Both the position numbers and the translations under genes were made by a program. From DATKUK01 sp035530655 (GTDB lineage: Bacteria; Planctomycetota; Phycisphaerae; UBA1845; DATKUK01): a stretch of DNA of 64,000 bases. Each line of letters begins with the position of its first letter. Position 1 is the first letter of the stretch. The stretch covers positions 62,001 through 126,000 of the forward strand of contig DATKUK010000102.1 of assembly GCA_035530655.1 (NCBI GenBank). Reading direction: 5' to 3'. Below, one piece after another: positions 35,224 through 48,206 of the stretch. The notes beneath the pieces are model-generated. The model worked only from the letters and a program-made list of their open reading frames with translations. It made no database searches and was not told the DNA's origin.

Positions 35224-35297
35224 AGGAGCGTAGCTCAATTTGGCAGAGCACCGGTTTCCAAAACCGGCGGTTGGGGGTTCAAGTCCCTCCGCTCCTG
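35224..35297 (+). tRNA. tRNA-Trp (anticodon CCA)
   Basis: Acceptor AGGAGCG/CGCTCCT with discriminator G, D arm GCTC...GAGC, anticodon stem CCGGT/ACCGG with loop TTCCAAA (CCA), T arm GGGGGTTCAAGTCCCTC. It lies between rpmG and secE, the widespread arrangement. Confidence 0.95.
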
Positions 35298-35320
35298 GTT
35301 AGGGCAGGGCGGCAAAGAGA

Positions 35321-35851
35321 ATGGGAAGAAACGTGGGCAGGACGAAGGTGAATCAATCGGCGACGTCAGCGGTCAGCGTCCAATCGGTCGGCCGACCGTC
35401 GGCGGGCCACCCCGGGCTTGCTGTGTATAAGCCAGGGCAGGGGCGCTATACGCGGCTGGGCACGGTGGCCGCGGTTGCGGTGCTGGCGTTGTTTGGGTCG
35501 GACTTCATCTACAAGAGGCTCAGCGTCATTCGCGATCCTAACCAGAGTTGGACGCTCTGGGTGCAGGCGGGTGTGCCCGTGCTGGTCATGGCGGTGACGG
35601 CGTTGCTGACCTATCTTCTGGTGGCCAGGAGTCGGCGGGTGAACGACTTTCTGATCGCCACCGAGGGGGAGATGAAGAAGGTGAACTGGACCACGCGACG
35701 GGAAGTGATCGGCGCGACGAAGGTGGTCATCGTGGTGGCCCTGATGCTGGCCCTTATGCTTTTCGTCGTGGATGCGGTGTTCGCGCTGTTCTTCAGTTCG
35801 ATCGGCGTGCTCAAAATTTTTGCGATTCGAGACCTGTTGGGACTGAGTTAG
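35321..35851 (+). CDS. secE: Preprotein translocase subunit SecE, long form (176 aa)
   Basis: Essential clamp subunit of the SecYEG translocon in the cytoplasmic membrane. The conserved part is C-terminal: FLIATEGEMKKVNWTTRREVIGAT followed by the final membrane helix (VVIVVALMLALMLFVVDAVFAL). The N-terminal 100 residues add two more hydrophobic segments (about 46-63 and 80-100), so this is a three-helix SecE as in E. coli rather than the single-helix form. It lies between tRNA-Trp and nusG, its usual neighbour, with 4 bp to nusG. Confidence 0.93.
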   Translation: MGRNVGRTKVNQSATSAVSVQSVGRPSAGHPGLAVYKPGQGRYTRLGTVAAVAVLALFGSDFIYKRLSVIRDPNQSWTLWVQAGVPVLVMAVTALLTYLLVARSRRVNDFLIATEGEMKKVNWTTRREVIGATKVVIVVALMLALMLFVVDAVFALFFSSIGVLKIFAIRDLLGLS

Positions 35852-35855
35852 CCGG

Positions 35856-36581
35856 ATGGCAAAGCAACCCGAAAAGCAACCGCAGCAGCAGGCCGGCAAG
35901 AACGAGCCGGACGCGCCCGTCGTCTCGCAGGACGGGGAGGCGCAGGGCGAGTCTGCACCTCAGGAGCCGAAGTCGGATGCTGCGGCGGGCGGGGCGCCGG
36001 TGGCTGAGAAGACGGCGTCGGGTCTGCGCGACGACATGCAGTGGTATGTGCTGCGAGTCGCGTCGAACAAGGAGGAGCAGGTTCGCCAGACGTTGGAGCG
36101 GAAGGTCAAGATCGAGGGCCTGGAGGACCGGATCGGGCGTATCCTGGTGCCGACGCTGAAGGAGCGGCGTATGCGTGGCGGCCAGGTTCGCGTGTACCAG
36201 CGGAAGTTGTATCCGGGCTACGTTTTCGTGGAGATGAAGACGGATGAGGATGGGTCCATCCCCGAGCACATATGGTTTCTGGTCAAGGAGACGACGGGGG
36301 TGGGCGACTTCATCGGCTCGGACGGCAAGCCGGTGGCGATGGGGCAGGCGGACGCGGAGAAGATGCTGGCCGCCGCCCAGGAGCCAGAGGCCCAGGCGGG
36401 ACTGGCCGGTCTGGCCTACAAGAAGGGCGACCCGGTAAAGGTCCGCGAGGGCCCGTTCGAGAACTTCGAGGGCGTGGTGGATGAGATCAACCAACAGAAA
36501 GGCGTTGCGCGGGTCATCGTGACGATCTTCGGGCGTCCAACTCCTATTGAGTTGGAATACCTCCAAATTGAGCCGGCTTGA
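35856..36581 (+). CDS. nusG: Transcription termination/antitermination factor NusG (241 aa)
   Basis: Binds RNA polymerase and links it to Rho or to the ribosome. The NGN domain (about 60-170) begins MQWYVLRVASNKEEQV and contains LYPGYVFVEM; the KOW motif follows at about 190 (GDPVKVREGPFENFEGVVDEI). The N-terminal extension of about 55 residues is Gln/Glu/Lys-rich and low-complexity. A moderately long insertion lies between NGN and KOW (AEKMLAAAQEPEAQ). It starts 4 bp after secE. Confidence 0.95.
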   Translation: MAKQPEKQPQQQAGKNEPDAPVVSQDGEAQGESAPQEPKSDAAAGGAPVAEKTASGLRDDMQWYVLRVASNKEEQVRQTLERKVKIEGLEDRIGRILVPTLKERRMRGGQVRVYQRKLYPGYVFVEMKTDEDGSIPEHIWFLVKETTGVGDFIGSDGKPVAMGQADAEKMLAAAQEPEAQAGLAGLAYKKGDPVKVREGPFENFEGVVDEINQQKGVARVIVTIFGRPTPIELEYLQIEPA

Positions 36582-36602
36582 CGGGTGAGCGGGAAAGACA
36601 CG

Positions 36603-36872
36603 ATGCGACGGCAGCGGCTAGGCGAGCCTGGGCAGATCAACTGGGTGCAGTGGGTGGTGATGGCTTGGCTTGGCGTGTTGTTGCTGTTGGCGGCGGGTGC
36701 GGTGTTGTGGTTTGTATTTCATCTGGCGGTCTTGGCGCTGTTGGTTGCGGTGCCGTTGGTGGCGGCGGGTTTCGTCGTGACGGCGTCGCGCCGTTGGCTG
36801 CGTCGTCGTCGGGCCCAGCTTCAGGGCCGCGAGTTTGTCGAGGTACGGCGGGTTCAGCATTGTATGGACTGA
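36603..36872 (+). CDS. Small membrane protein between nusG and rplK (89 aa)
   Basis: Two adjacent hydrophobic helices (VVMAWLGVLLLLAAGAVLWF and a second to about residue 62), with a basic C-terminus (RRWLRRRRAQ). ATG 36603 has GGGAAAG upstream; GTG 36585 in the same frame would add six residues. Most genomes have rplK directly after nusG, so this insertion in the operon is unusual. The family is unknown to me. It may be translated at high levels because of its position. Confidence 0.62.
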   Translation: MRRQRLGEPGQINWVQWVVMAWLGVLLLLAAGAVLWFVFHLAVLALLVAVPLVAAGFVVTASRRWLRRRRAQLQGREFVEVRRVQHCMD

Positions 36873-36917
36873 GCCTGTGCCGGTTTGGTCATTTAGTGAC
36901 GTGAGGTTGCAGCAGGG

Positions 36918-37343
36918 ATGGCTAAAGAGGTTGTAGCAAAGATCAAGTTGCAGGCGCCCGGCGGGCAGGCGACGCCAGCGCCGCCTGTAGGCCCGGCGCT
37001 GGGTCAGCACGGTCTGAACATCGGTCAGTTCGTCTCGCAGTTCAACGAGGCGACCAAGCAGCTCAACGGGATGCCGGTGCCGGTGGTGATCGAGGTTTAT
37101 GGCGACCGGACTTTTACATTCATCGTGAAGTCGCCGCCGGCGGCCGTGCTCCTGAAGGACGCTGCCCAGTTGGCCAAGGGTTCGGGTGAGCCGAACAAGA
37201 CCAAGGTGGGGAACGTCTCACGGGAGCAGGTCCGACAGATTGCCGAGCGGAAGATGGCGGATCTGAACGCGTTCGACGTGGACGCCGCCGAGCGGATCGT
37301 GGCGGGCACGGCGCGGTCGATGGGCATCGAGATCGAGGGCTGA
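36918..37343 (+). CDS. rplK: Ribosomal protein L11 (141 aa)
   Basis: Large-subunit protein at the GTPase-associated centre. Motifs: AKIKLQAPGGQATPAPPVGPALGQHG, the KSPPAAVLLKDAAQ region, and the C-terminal RNA-binding DLNAFDVDAAERIVAGTARSMGI. Length is standard. It also contributes to thiostrepton binding and RelA activation in other bacteria. It is followed by rplA after 53 bp. Confidence 0.96.
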   Translation: MAKEVVAKIKLQAPGGQATPAPPVGPALGQHGLNIGQFVSQFNEATKQLNGMPVPVVIEVYGDRTFTFIVKSPPAAVLLKDAAQLAKGSGEPNKTKVGNVSREQVRQIAERKMADLNAFDVDAAERIVAGTARSMGIEIEG

Positions 37344-37396
37344 ACGAGCAGGTGGCCTGGTTGCGGGCCTGATTGGCGTGGGAGCGTCGGGATACG

Positions 37397-38092
37397 ATGC
37401 GAAAGAACGGCAAGCGATATCGAGAGGAACTGAAGCAGGTTGAGGCGCGGGTGGCCGAGCGTGAGGCCCTTGGGCTCGACGAGGCACTGGCGGCGATCAA
37501 GGACATGAACCGCACGAAGTTCGACCAGAGTGTGGAGATCGTATTGCAGTTGGGGATCGATCCCAAGCAGGCCGACCAGATGATCCGGGGGTCGGTATCG
37601 TTGCCCAAGGGTGTCGGCAAGACCAAGCGTGTGGTGGCCTTTTGTGACGAGGCGTCGGTGGAGACGGCTCGTCAGGCCGGGGCGATCGAGGCGGGCGGCG
37701 ACGAACTGGTCAAGAAGATCCAGGACGGCTGGACGGACTTCGACGTGGCGGTCGCGCAGCCTCAGATGATGAGCAAGGTCGGGCGGCTGGGCCGTATTCT
37801 GGGTCCCCAGGGCAAGATGCCGTCGCCGAAATCCGGGACGGTGACGCCGGACATTGAGACGGCCGTCAAGGAGTACGCTGCCGGTAAGCTGGCGTATCGC
37901 AACGATGACGGCGGGAACATACATGCCATCGTCGGCAAGGCGAGCTTCACCGCCGAAGACCTGAAGGAAAACATTGAGGCGTTCGTTAACCACATCAAGC
38001 GTTCGCGTCCGGCGGCGGCGAAGGGCACATTCATCCGGAAGGTGTATCTGTCGGCTTCGATGAGCCCGTCGGTGCGTCTGGCAGTGGCCTGA
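37397..38092 (+). CDS. rplA: Ribosomal protein L1 (231 aa)
   Basis: L1-stalk protein that helps release deacylated tRNA and often represses its own operon. Motifs: SLPKGVGKTKRVVAF, GRLGRILGPQGKMPSPKSGTV, and YRNDDGGNIHAIVGKASF. The frame is open back to 37373; ATG 37397 (MRKNGKRYRE) is the family N-terminus with GGGA upstream. It is 20 bp from rplJ. Confidence 0.96.
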   Translation: MRKNGKRYREELKQVEARVAEREALGLDEALAAIKDMNRTKFDQSVEIVLQLGIDPKQADQMIRGSVSLPKGVGKTKRVVAFCDEASVETARQAGAIEAGGDELVKKIQDGWTDFDVAVAQPQMMSKVGRLGRILGPQGKMPSPKSGTVTPDIETAVKEYAAGKLAYRNDDGGNIHAIVGKASFTAEDLKENIEAFVNHIKRSRPAAAKGTFIRKVYLSASMSPSVRLAVA

Positions 38093-38112
38093 GCGACGTG
38101 TGAGGGATCGTG

Positions 38113-38637
38113 ATGAGTAGGCGAGTCAAGGATCTAACCACCGAGGAACTTCGAAGCCGCTACGAGGGCGTGGACTCGGTGCTGCTGGTCGATCCTACGG
38201 GGATCGACGCGAATATGAACAATGCATTGCGGGGCGATCTTCGCAGCAAGTCGGTGCGTCTTCAGGTGGTTAAGAACTCGCTGGCGCGTCGGGCCTTTGC
38301 GGGCGGGCCGTTGGAGCCGATGGGGCCACTGCTGGAAGGGCCTAACGCATTGGTGACCGGCGGGGATTCGATTGTCGATGCAGCCAAGGTGGTGGCCGAC
38401 TGGGGGAAAAAGAAGGTCGGGCTGCTGAAGATCCGCGGCGCGATGGTGGAAGGCGAGGTGCTTGGCGCGGCGGAGGCGTCCGAGTTGGCGAAGATGCCGG
38501 GTCGCCGCGAGCTTCATCAGCAGGTTGTAGGGCTGTCGCTGAGTCCGGGGGCCCGCTTGGTGGGGGCTCTGATGGGACCGGCGGGCGTCATCGCGGGCTG
38601 TTTGCGGGCTATAATCGAGAAGGCGGAAGCAGCATAG
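38113..38637 (+). CDS. rplJ: Ribosomal protein L10 (174 aa)
   Basis: Anchors the L7/L12 stalk to 23S rRNA. N-terminal part has VLLVDPTGIDANMNNALRGDLR and LQVVKNSLARRAF; the C-terminal helix (GCLRAIIEKAE) binds L12 dimers. ATG 38113 has GAGGGA upstream; a GTG directly before it is less likely. An L10-leader structure is not evident because rplA ends only 20 bp before. Confidence 0.95.
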   Translation: MSRRVKDLTTEELRSRYEGVDSVLLVDPTGIDANMNNALRGDLRSKSVRLQVVKNSLARRAFAGGPLEPMGPLLEGPNALVTGGDSIVDAAKVVADWGKKKVGLLKIRGAMVEGEVLGAAEASELAKMPGRRELHQQVVGLSLSPGARLVGALMGPAGVIAGCLRAIIEKAEAA

Positions 38638-38793
38638 GCCCGGCTGGTGAGTCGAGTTCGGCGGACGTGCGGTTGGGTGTAAAAAAAGACACTGTCGGTT
38701 GCGGATTGTCCCCTCGGGGTTAAACGCTGCCAATGGGGCGGCGGCTATCAGACCGGCGGCGAGGTTTGGATAGCAAGCGGAGCGTAGCAAGCG

Positions 38794-39201
38794 ATGGCAG
38801 AGGCACCTGCGAAGCAGTGGAAGGCTGAGATCAAGGAGTTGGGCGACAAGATCGTGTCGCTTTCGTTGCTTGAGGCCAAGGAGTTGGCTGACTATTTGAA
38901 GGACGAGCACGGAATCGAGCCGGCGGCCGCCGGCGTGGTGATGGCCGGCGCACTGGGGGCGGGCGCGGAAGCGGCGGCAGAGGAGGAGAAGACGCAGTTC
39001 AACGTCGTGCTCAAGGAAATCGGCGACAAGAAGATTCAGGTGATCAAGGCCGTCCGAGCCCACACGCCGTTGGGCTTGAAGGAGGCCAAGGAATTGGTCG
39101 ACTCGGCGCCGAAGGTGGTCAAGGAGGGCGTTTCAAAGGAAGAGGCCGAGACGGTCAAGAAGGATTTGGAGGAGGCCGGCGCAACGGTAGCGCTGGAGTA
39201 G
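38794..39201 (+). CDS. rplL: Ribosomal protein L7/L12 (135 aa)
   Basis: Stalk protein that recruits translation factors. The N-terminal dimerisation helix includes SLLEAKELADYLKDEHGIEPA, then an Ala/Gly-rich hinge, then the C-terminal domain with FNVVLKEIGDKKIQVIKAVR and LGLKEAKELVDSAPKVVKEGVSKEEAE. GGAG lies upstream of the ATG. A 156-bp gap separates it from rplJ, leaving room for a regulatory site I cannot define. Confidence 0.96.
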   Translation: MAEAPAKQWKAEIKELGDKIVSLSLLEAKELADYLKDEHGIEPAAAGVVMAGALGAGAEAAAEEEKTQFNVVLKEIGDKKIQVIKAVRAHTPLGLKEAKELVDSAPKVVKEGVSKEEAETVKKDLEEAGATVALE

Positions 39202-39429
39202 CAGGCGGATCCGCCGCAGCCGTTGGCGGATGGCTGGAGAAGACGTTTTCCCTACTGCCGCGAGCGCGGGACCGATCGGGTCATGAGGGGACTGCTCGAT
39301 CGAAACAGATGGCGCTTGCGGGCGACGTCCCTGTAAGAGAGTTCGGGTCCCGAGTGGGCGGCCGAGCGGCCGGTGCACGGTTGTGGACATTTTCGGACCG
39401 CTGGAAGGTCTGACGGAAGGGTTGCGCGC

Positions 39430-43218
<3,789 letters not shown>

Positions 43219-43293
43219 CGTGGAGGCCTGCGGCGGCAAGCCGTTCAGGAGCGGATAGACAATCCACGATGTGGTGAGAAAGGATAGAGTCTC

Positions 43294-46200
43294 ATGGCCG
43301 AAAGCGTGTACGACCGAATCAACGATTACGGGTCGGTAAGGATCTCGCTCGCCTCACCGAACGACATTCGCAGTTGGTCCTTCGGCGAGGTCAAGAAGCC
43401 CGAGACCATCAACTACCGCACGTACCGACCGGAGAAAGACGGTCTGTTTTGCGAACGGATCTTCGGCCCGGAGCGGGACTGGGAGTGCGCCTGCGGCAAA
43501 TACAAAGGCACGAAGCATAAAGGGATGATCTGCGACCGCTGCGGCGTGAAGGTGACGCACTCGCGCGTTCGGCGCAAGCGCATGGGGCACATCAATCTGG
43601 CCGCCCCGGTGGTTCACATCTGGTTCTTCAAGGCCATGCCGAGCCGGCTCGGCACGCTGCTGGATATCAAGACGTCAGATCTGGAGAAGGTCGTCTATTT
43701 TCAGGACTACGTGGTGATCGACCCCGGTGACACGCCGCTGAAGTACAAGCAACTCCTGACCGAGGAGGAGTTCCGATCGGCGCAGAGCAAGTACGGCAGC
43801 AGCTTCCGGGCTTTAATGGGGGCCGAGGCCGCCAAGGAGCTGCTCAATCAACTCGATCTGCGCCAGGAGGGCGAGCAGTTACGGGATGCGCTGAGCAAGA
43901 CCAACAGCAAGCAGAAGATCAAAGATCTGACCAAGCGTCTGAAGCTTGTCAATGCCGTGGCCAAGAGCGATAACCGCCCGGAATGGATGGTGCTGGAGGT
44001 TATACCGGTGATTCCGCCGGACCTGCGGCCGCTCGTGCTCCTGGAGAGCGGCAACTTCGCCACGAGCGACCTGAACGACCTGTATCGGCGGATCATCAAC
44101 CGCAACAACCGCCTCAAGAAGCTGGTGGACCTCAACGCGCCGGAGGTCATCATTCGCAACGAGAAGCGGATGCTTCAGCAGGCGGTCGACGCGCTGTTCG
44201 ACAACGGCCGTTGTCGGCGGCCCGTGCTGGGCTCGAGCAATCGCCCGCTCAAGAGCCTAACGGACATGATCAAGGGCAAACAGGGGCGCTTCCGCGAGAA
44301 CCTGTTGGGAAAGCGTGTGGACTACTCGGCGCGATCGGTGATCGTGGTCGGTCCGGAATTGAAGCTGCACCAATGCGGCCTGCCGAAGAAGATCGCGCTG
44401 GAGCTATATCAGCCGTTCATTATCCGCAAGTTGAAGGACCGGGGTCTGGCGGACACCATCAAGAGCGCCAAGAAGATGCTGGAGCGCCAGGACCAGCAGA
44501 TTTGGGACATCCTGGAAGAGGTGATCTACCAGCATCCTGTGTTGCTGAACCGGGCTCCGACACTGCACCGGATGGGCATTCAGGCCTTTGAGCCAGTGTT
44601 GGTGGAAGGCAACGCGATCAAGATCCACCCGTTGGTATGTAAGGGCTTCAATGCGGACTTCGACGGCGATCAGATGGCCGTACATCTTCCGCTTTCGGTC
44701 GAGGCCCAGGCTGAGGCCCACGTGCTGATGATGTCGACGAACAACATCTTTAGTCCCGCTGACGGGCGTCCCATCATGTCGCCGAGCCAGGACATTGTGC
44801 TGGGCATCTACTACCTTACGTGCAATCACGCGGGCGAGGCCGGGCATCGCGAGCCGGGCCGGGAGATGTGCTTCACCAGCCTGGCGGAGGCGCTGCTGGC
44901 CTACGATCGTGGGTGCATCGGCATGCATACGCCGGTGCGCGTGCGCATCGACCGCGATGCCGTGGTGAACGACCATAGAGAGCCGCCTGTCTCGCACACA
45001 CCGGGCAAGCGGATCGTCACGACGGTCGGTCGCTGCCTGTTCAATGACATTCTTCCGGAAGGGATGCCGTTCTATAACTGCCCGCTCAGCCAGGGCGGTG
45101 CCTCGCGGGTGATTGATACATGCCACGCACGCCTGGGCCGCGAACGTACGATCGAGCTTCTCGACGAGATCAAGACGACGGGCTTCCGTCAGAGCACGCT
45201 GGCGGGGCTGAGCTTCGGGCTGACCGACATGCGGATTCCGGCCGCCAAGAGCAAGATCATCGACGCGGCGCAGCGGGTCGTCGACCGCATCGAGCGGAAC
45301 TATCAGATTGGAGCCATCACGCAGTTGGAGCGTCACAATCAGCTCATCGACGTGTGGGTGCATGCCCGCGAGCGTGTAACGGCGGAACTGATGCGTGAGT
45401 TGGCTGAGGATCGGCGCGACGCAGAAGGGGGGTACCTGCCTTCGGACAGCCAGCGGGGGCGTCCCTACCTCAACCCGATCTTCCTGATGACCGACTCCGG
45501 TGCGCGAGGCTCGGTGGACCAGATCCGCCAGCTCGCCGGCATGCGTGCGCTGATGGCCAAGCCCTCGGGCGAGATCATTGAGACGCCCATCAAAAGCAAC
45601 TTCCGCGAAGGACTGTCGGTGCTGGAGTACTTCAGCTCGACACACGGTGCGCGGAAGGGGCTGGCCGACACGGCGCTGAAGACGGCCGACAGCGGCTATT
45701 TGACGCGGAAGCTGGCTGATGTGGCCCAGAATGTCATCGTCAATTCGCTCAACTGCGGCACGATCGAGGGCATCAAGAAGGGCGTGGTCTACAAAGGCGA
45801 AGAGGTCGCCGTGTCGTTGGCCGAGTCGATCGTCGGGCGCGTGGCGCGGGACACGATCCGCCACCCGGTGACCGACGAAGTGATCGTCCGTGAGAACGAA
45901 GTGATCACCCCGCAGATCGCCGATCGCATCGAGAAGGAGTTGAAGCTGGAGGAGCTGAGTGTGCGTAGTCCGCTGACGTGCGAAAGCCCGCTGGGGGTCT
46001 GCGCCAAGTGCTACGGTTGGGACATGTCTACCGGGCGGCAGGTCGAGGAAGGCATGGCGGTGGGCATCATCGCGGCGCAGTCCATCGGTGAGCCGGGCAC
46101 GCAGTTGACAATGCGGACATTCCACACCGGCGGGGTGGCTTCACACACCGTCGTGCAGAGTGAGATCCATAACACCCAGGCGGGCCGGGTGACGTTCCAC

Positions 46201-47703
46201 AACGTGAACCCGGTGGAGGTGCCGGATCCGCAGTCGGACAAGGTGAATGTCGTCGCGCTGAAGCGGAATGGTGAAATCGTGATCGCCGACGCCAAGAACC
46301 GCGAGCTGGAACGGTATAAGGTGCCGTACGGTGCGCAGCTTCTTGTCAAGAGCGGGCAGGAAGTGGCGGCGCGGACGCAGTTGTGCCAGTGGGATGCGCA
46401 CCTTTCGCCGATTCTGTCGGAGGTGGCTGGGTTCGTGCGATTCCAGGACATCATCGACGGCGAGACCGTCCGGCCCGAGCAGGATCGTGCGGGGGCGAAG
46501 TTTGTGGTGATCGAGCACAAGGGCGAGAAGCATCCGCAGATCATCATCGAGGACAACGAGGGGAAGATCCTCGATTTCCACTACCTGCCGGCCAAGGCCC
46601 GCATCGAGGTGCAGGAGGGCGGCCAGGTGGTGCCCGGTACCCTGCTCGCCCGTCAGCCGCGGGAAATCGCCGGTACGCACGACATCACCGCAGGTCTGCC
46701 GCGCGTGACGGAACTCTTCGAGGCGAGGCGGCCGAAGGAGCCCGCCGTCATGGCCGAAATCTCGGGGAAAGTGGAGCTGCGAGCGGATCGTCGTCGCGGG
46801 AAGATGACGATCCTCGTTCGTTCCGAGAGCGGGATGGAGCGCGAGCACCACGTCCCGCAGGACAAGCAGTTGCTTGTTCACGCGGGCGACTACGTTGAGG
46901 CCGGCGATCCGTTGATCGAGGGTCCGCTGGTCCCGCACGACATCCTGCGGATTCGTGGGGACGAGGCGTTGCAGACGTACATGCTCAACGAGACCCAGGC
47001 GGTCTACCGTTCCCACAACGTGACGATCAACGATAAGCACATCGAGGTGATCATCGGGCAGATGCTTCGCAAGGTGAAGGTGGACAACCCGGGCGACTCG
47101 GTGTTCCTGCCGGGAGAAGTAATCGATAAATTCCGATTTCGCCACGAGAACGAGCGCCTCGCGCAGAGCGTTAAGATCGTCGAGCCCGGCGACGCGGAGT
47201 TGGAGAAAGGCCAGATCGTCAGCAAGGACGAGTTGAACGAGCTGAACGAAACGGTCGAGGAAGAGGGCGGGGTGCCGGCCAAGGGTCGGCGACCGAAGCC
47301 GGCCATCGCGACGACACTGCTTCTGGGGATCACCAAGGCCAGCCTCCAAAGTGAATCGTTCATCTCAGCCGCAAGCTTCCAGGAGACCACAAAGGTCTTG
47401 ACAGAGGCCTCGCTGGCCAGCGCGGTCGACACTTTGATAGGATTGAAGGAGAATGTGATTCTCGGGCACCTGATCCCTGCGGGTACCGCGTTCAAGCCGC
47501 ACTTGCAGCTGCAGCTTGCGCACCGTGCCGAACCGATCCCGGTGCTCGAAACCGTACCAACCGAGCAGTTGGAGGCTGCGCCGGCGGAGGAAGAGGAAGA
47601 AGCCGCCAGCGAAGCGGAGACCGAGGAGGCCTCGGTGGAGCCGTTGCCGCCGTTGTCGACGGCTTCTTCCGGGCCCGAGCCCGAGGAGGTGACCTCGACG
47701 TGA
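43294..47703 (+). CDS. rpoC: RNA polymerase beta-prime subunit (1469 aa)
   Basis: The N-terminal zinc site is CACGKYKGTKHKGMICDRCG, and the catalytic metal motif is NADFDGDQMAVH. Other blocks: LLGKRVDYSARSVIVVGP, LLNRAPTLHRMGIQAFEP, the second zinc site (CESPLGVCAKCYGWD), and TMRTFHTGGVA of the trigger-loop/bridge region. The C-terminus carries a Glu/Ala-rich tail of about 60 residues. It starts 75 bp after rpoB and ends 72 bp before rpsL. Confidence 0.97.
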   Translation: MAESVYDRINDYGSVRISLASPNDIRSWSFGEVKKPETINYRTYRPEKDGLFCERIFGPERDWECACGKYKGTKHKGMICDRCGVKVTHSRVRRKRMGHINLAAPVVHIWFFKAMPSRLGTLLDIKTSDLEKVVYFQDYVVIDPGDTPLKYKQLLTEEEFRSAQSKYGSSFRALMGAEAAKELLNQLDLRQEGEQLRDALSKTNSKQKIKDLTKRLKLVNAVAKSDNRPEWMVLEVIPVIPPDLRPLVLLESGNFATSDLNDLYRRIINRNNRLKKLVDLNAPEVIIRNEKRMLQQAVDALFDNGRCRRPVLGSSNRPLKSLTDMIKGKQGRFRENLLGKRVDYSARSVIVVGPELKLHQCGLPKKIALELYQPFIIRKLKDRGLADTIKSAKKMLERQDQQIWDILEEVIYQHPVLLNRAPTLHRMGIQAFEPVLVEGNAIKIHPLVCKGFNADFDGDQMAVHLPLSVEAQAEAHVLMMSTNNIFSPADGRPIMSPSQDIVLGIYYLTCNHAGEAGHREPGREMCFTSLAEALLAYDRGCIGMHTPVRVRIDRDAVVNDHREPPVSHTPGKRIVTTVGRCLFNDILPEGMPFYNCPLSQGGASRVIDTCHARLGRERTIELLDEIKTTGFRQSTLAGLSFGLTDMRIPAAKSKIIDAAQRVVDRIERNYQIGAITQLERHNQLIDVWVHARERVTAELMRELAEDRRDAEGGYLPSDSQRGRPYLNPIFLMTDSGARGSVDQIRQLAGMRALMAKPSGEIIETPIKSNFREGLSVLEYFSSTHGARKGLADTALKTADSGYLTRKLADVAQNVIVNSLNCGTIEGIKKGVVYKGEEVAVSLAESIVGRVARDTIRHPVTDEVIVRENEVITPQIADRIEKELKLEELSVRSPLTCESPLGVCAKCYGWDMSTGRQVEEGMAVGIIAAQSIGEPGTQLTMRTFHTGGVASHTVVQSEIHNTQAGRVTFHNVNPVEVPDPQSDKVNVVALKRNGEIVIADAKNRELERYKVPYGAQLLVKSGQEVAARTQLCQWDAHLSPILSEVAGFVRFQDIIDGETVRPEQDRAGAKFVVIEHKGEKHPQIIIEDNEGKILDFHYLPAKARIEVQEGGQVVPGTLLARQPREIAGTHDITAGLPRVTELFEARRPKEPAVMAEISGKVELRADRRRGKMTILVRSESGMEREHHVPQDKQLLVHAGDYVEAGDPLIEGPLVPHDILRIRGDEALQTYMLNETQAVYRSHNVTINDKHIEVIIGQMLRKVKVDNPGDSVFLPGEVIDKFRFRHENERLAQSVKIVEPGDAELEKGQIVSKDELNELNETVEEEGGVPAKGRRPKPAIATTLLLGITKASLQSESFISAASFQETTKVLTEASLASAVDTLIGLKENVILGHLIPAGTAFKPHLQLQLAHRAEPIPVLETVPTEQLEAAPAEEEEEAASEAETEEASVEPLPPLSTASSGPEPEEVTST

Positions 47704-47775
47704 CGGCTGGACGGTTCGCGTGCGGGGTGTTACTATGAGCGGGTTTCGATTGGCGAATTAGCTGCGGAGTCAGGT

Positions 47776-48168
47776 ATGCCGACGATCAATCAGCTTGTCA
47801 GGCGCGGTCGCAGGAAGGTGTTGGCCAAGAGCAAGGTGCGCGATCTGGGTCGAGCTCCTCAGAAGCGTGGGGTCTGCCTGCTGGTCAAGACGCAGACACC
47901 CAAGAAGCCCAACTCGGCTCTGCGGAAGGTCGCTCGAGTCCGTTTGACCAATGGGCGCGAGGTGAGCGCTTACATCCCGGGGGTCGATCACAACCTGCAG
48001 GAGCACTCCATCGTTCTGATTCGGGGTGGACGCGTGCGTGATCTTCCGGGCGTGCGGTATCACATCATCCGCGGCACCCTCGACTGTGCGGGCGTGGAAG
48101 GCGACAAAGAGGGAAGACCACGGCGTAGCAGTCGCAGCAAATATGGCGTCAAGCGAGGCAAGAAGTAG
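47776..48168 (+). CDS. rpsL: Ribosomal protein S12 with Arg at residue 88 (130 aa)
   Basis: Decoding-centre protein. It aligns with E. coli S12 without gaps from PQKRGVC through GGRVRDLPGVRYH. Residues K43 and K44 (TPKKPNSALRKVA) are the wild type. Residue 88 is Arg (codon CGT, about 48037-48039), where E. coli and Mycobacterium tuberculosis have Lys; K88R (K87R in numbering without Met) is a known streptomycin-resistance change. D89, the RimO methylthiolation site, is kept. The C-terminal end is Arg/Ser-rich. GCGGAG precedes the ATG. Confidence 0.96.
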   Translation: MPTINQLVRRGRRKVLAKSKVRDLGRAPQKRGVCLLVKTQTPKKPNSALRKVARVRLTNGREVSAYIPGVDHNLQEHSIVLIRGGRVRDLPGVRYHIIRGTLDCAGVEGDKEGRPRRSSRSKYGVKRGKK

Positions 48169-48206
48169 GCTCGAAACCACGGGATCGGAAGCGGCGGACC
48201 TGAACC

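Noticed and set aside
38638..38793. L10-leader type regulatory RNA between rplJ and rplL
   Set aside because: The known leader lies upstream of rplJ, where only 20 bp separate it from rplA; no matching kink-turn structure was visible in this gap.
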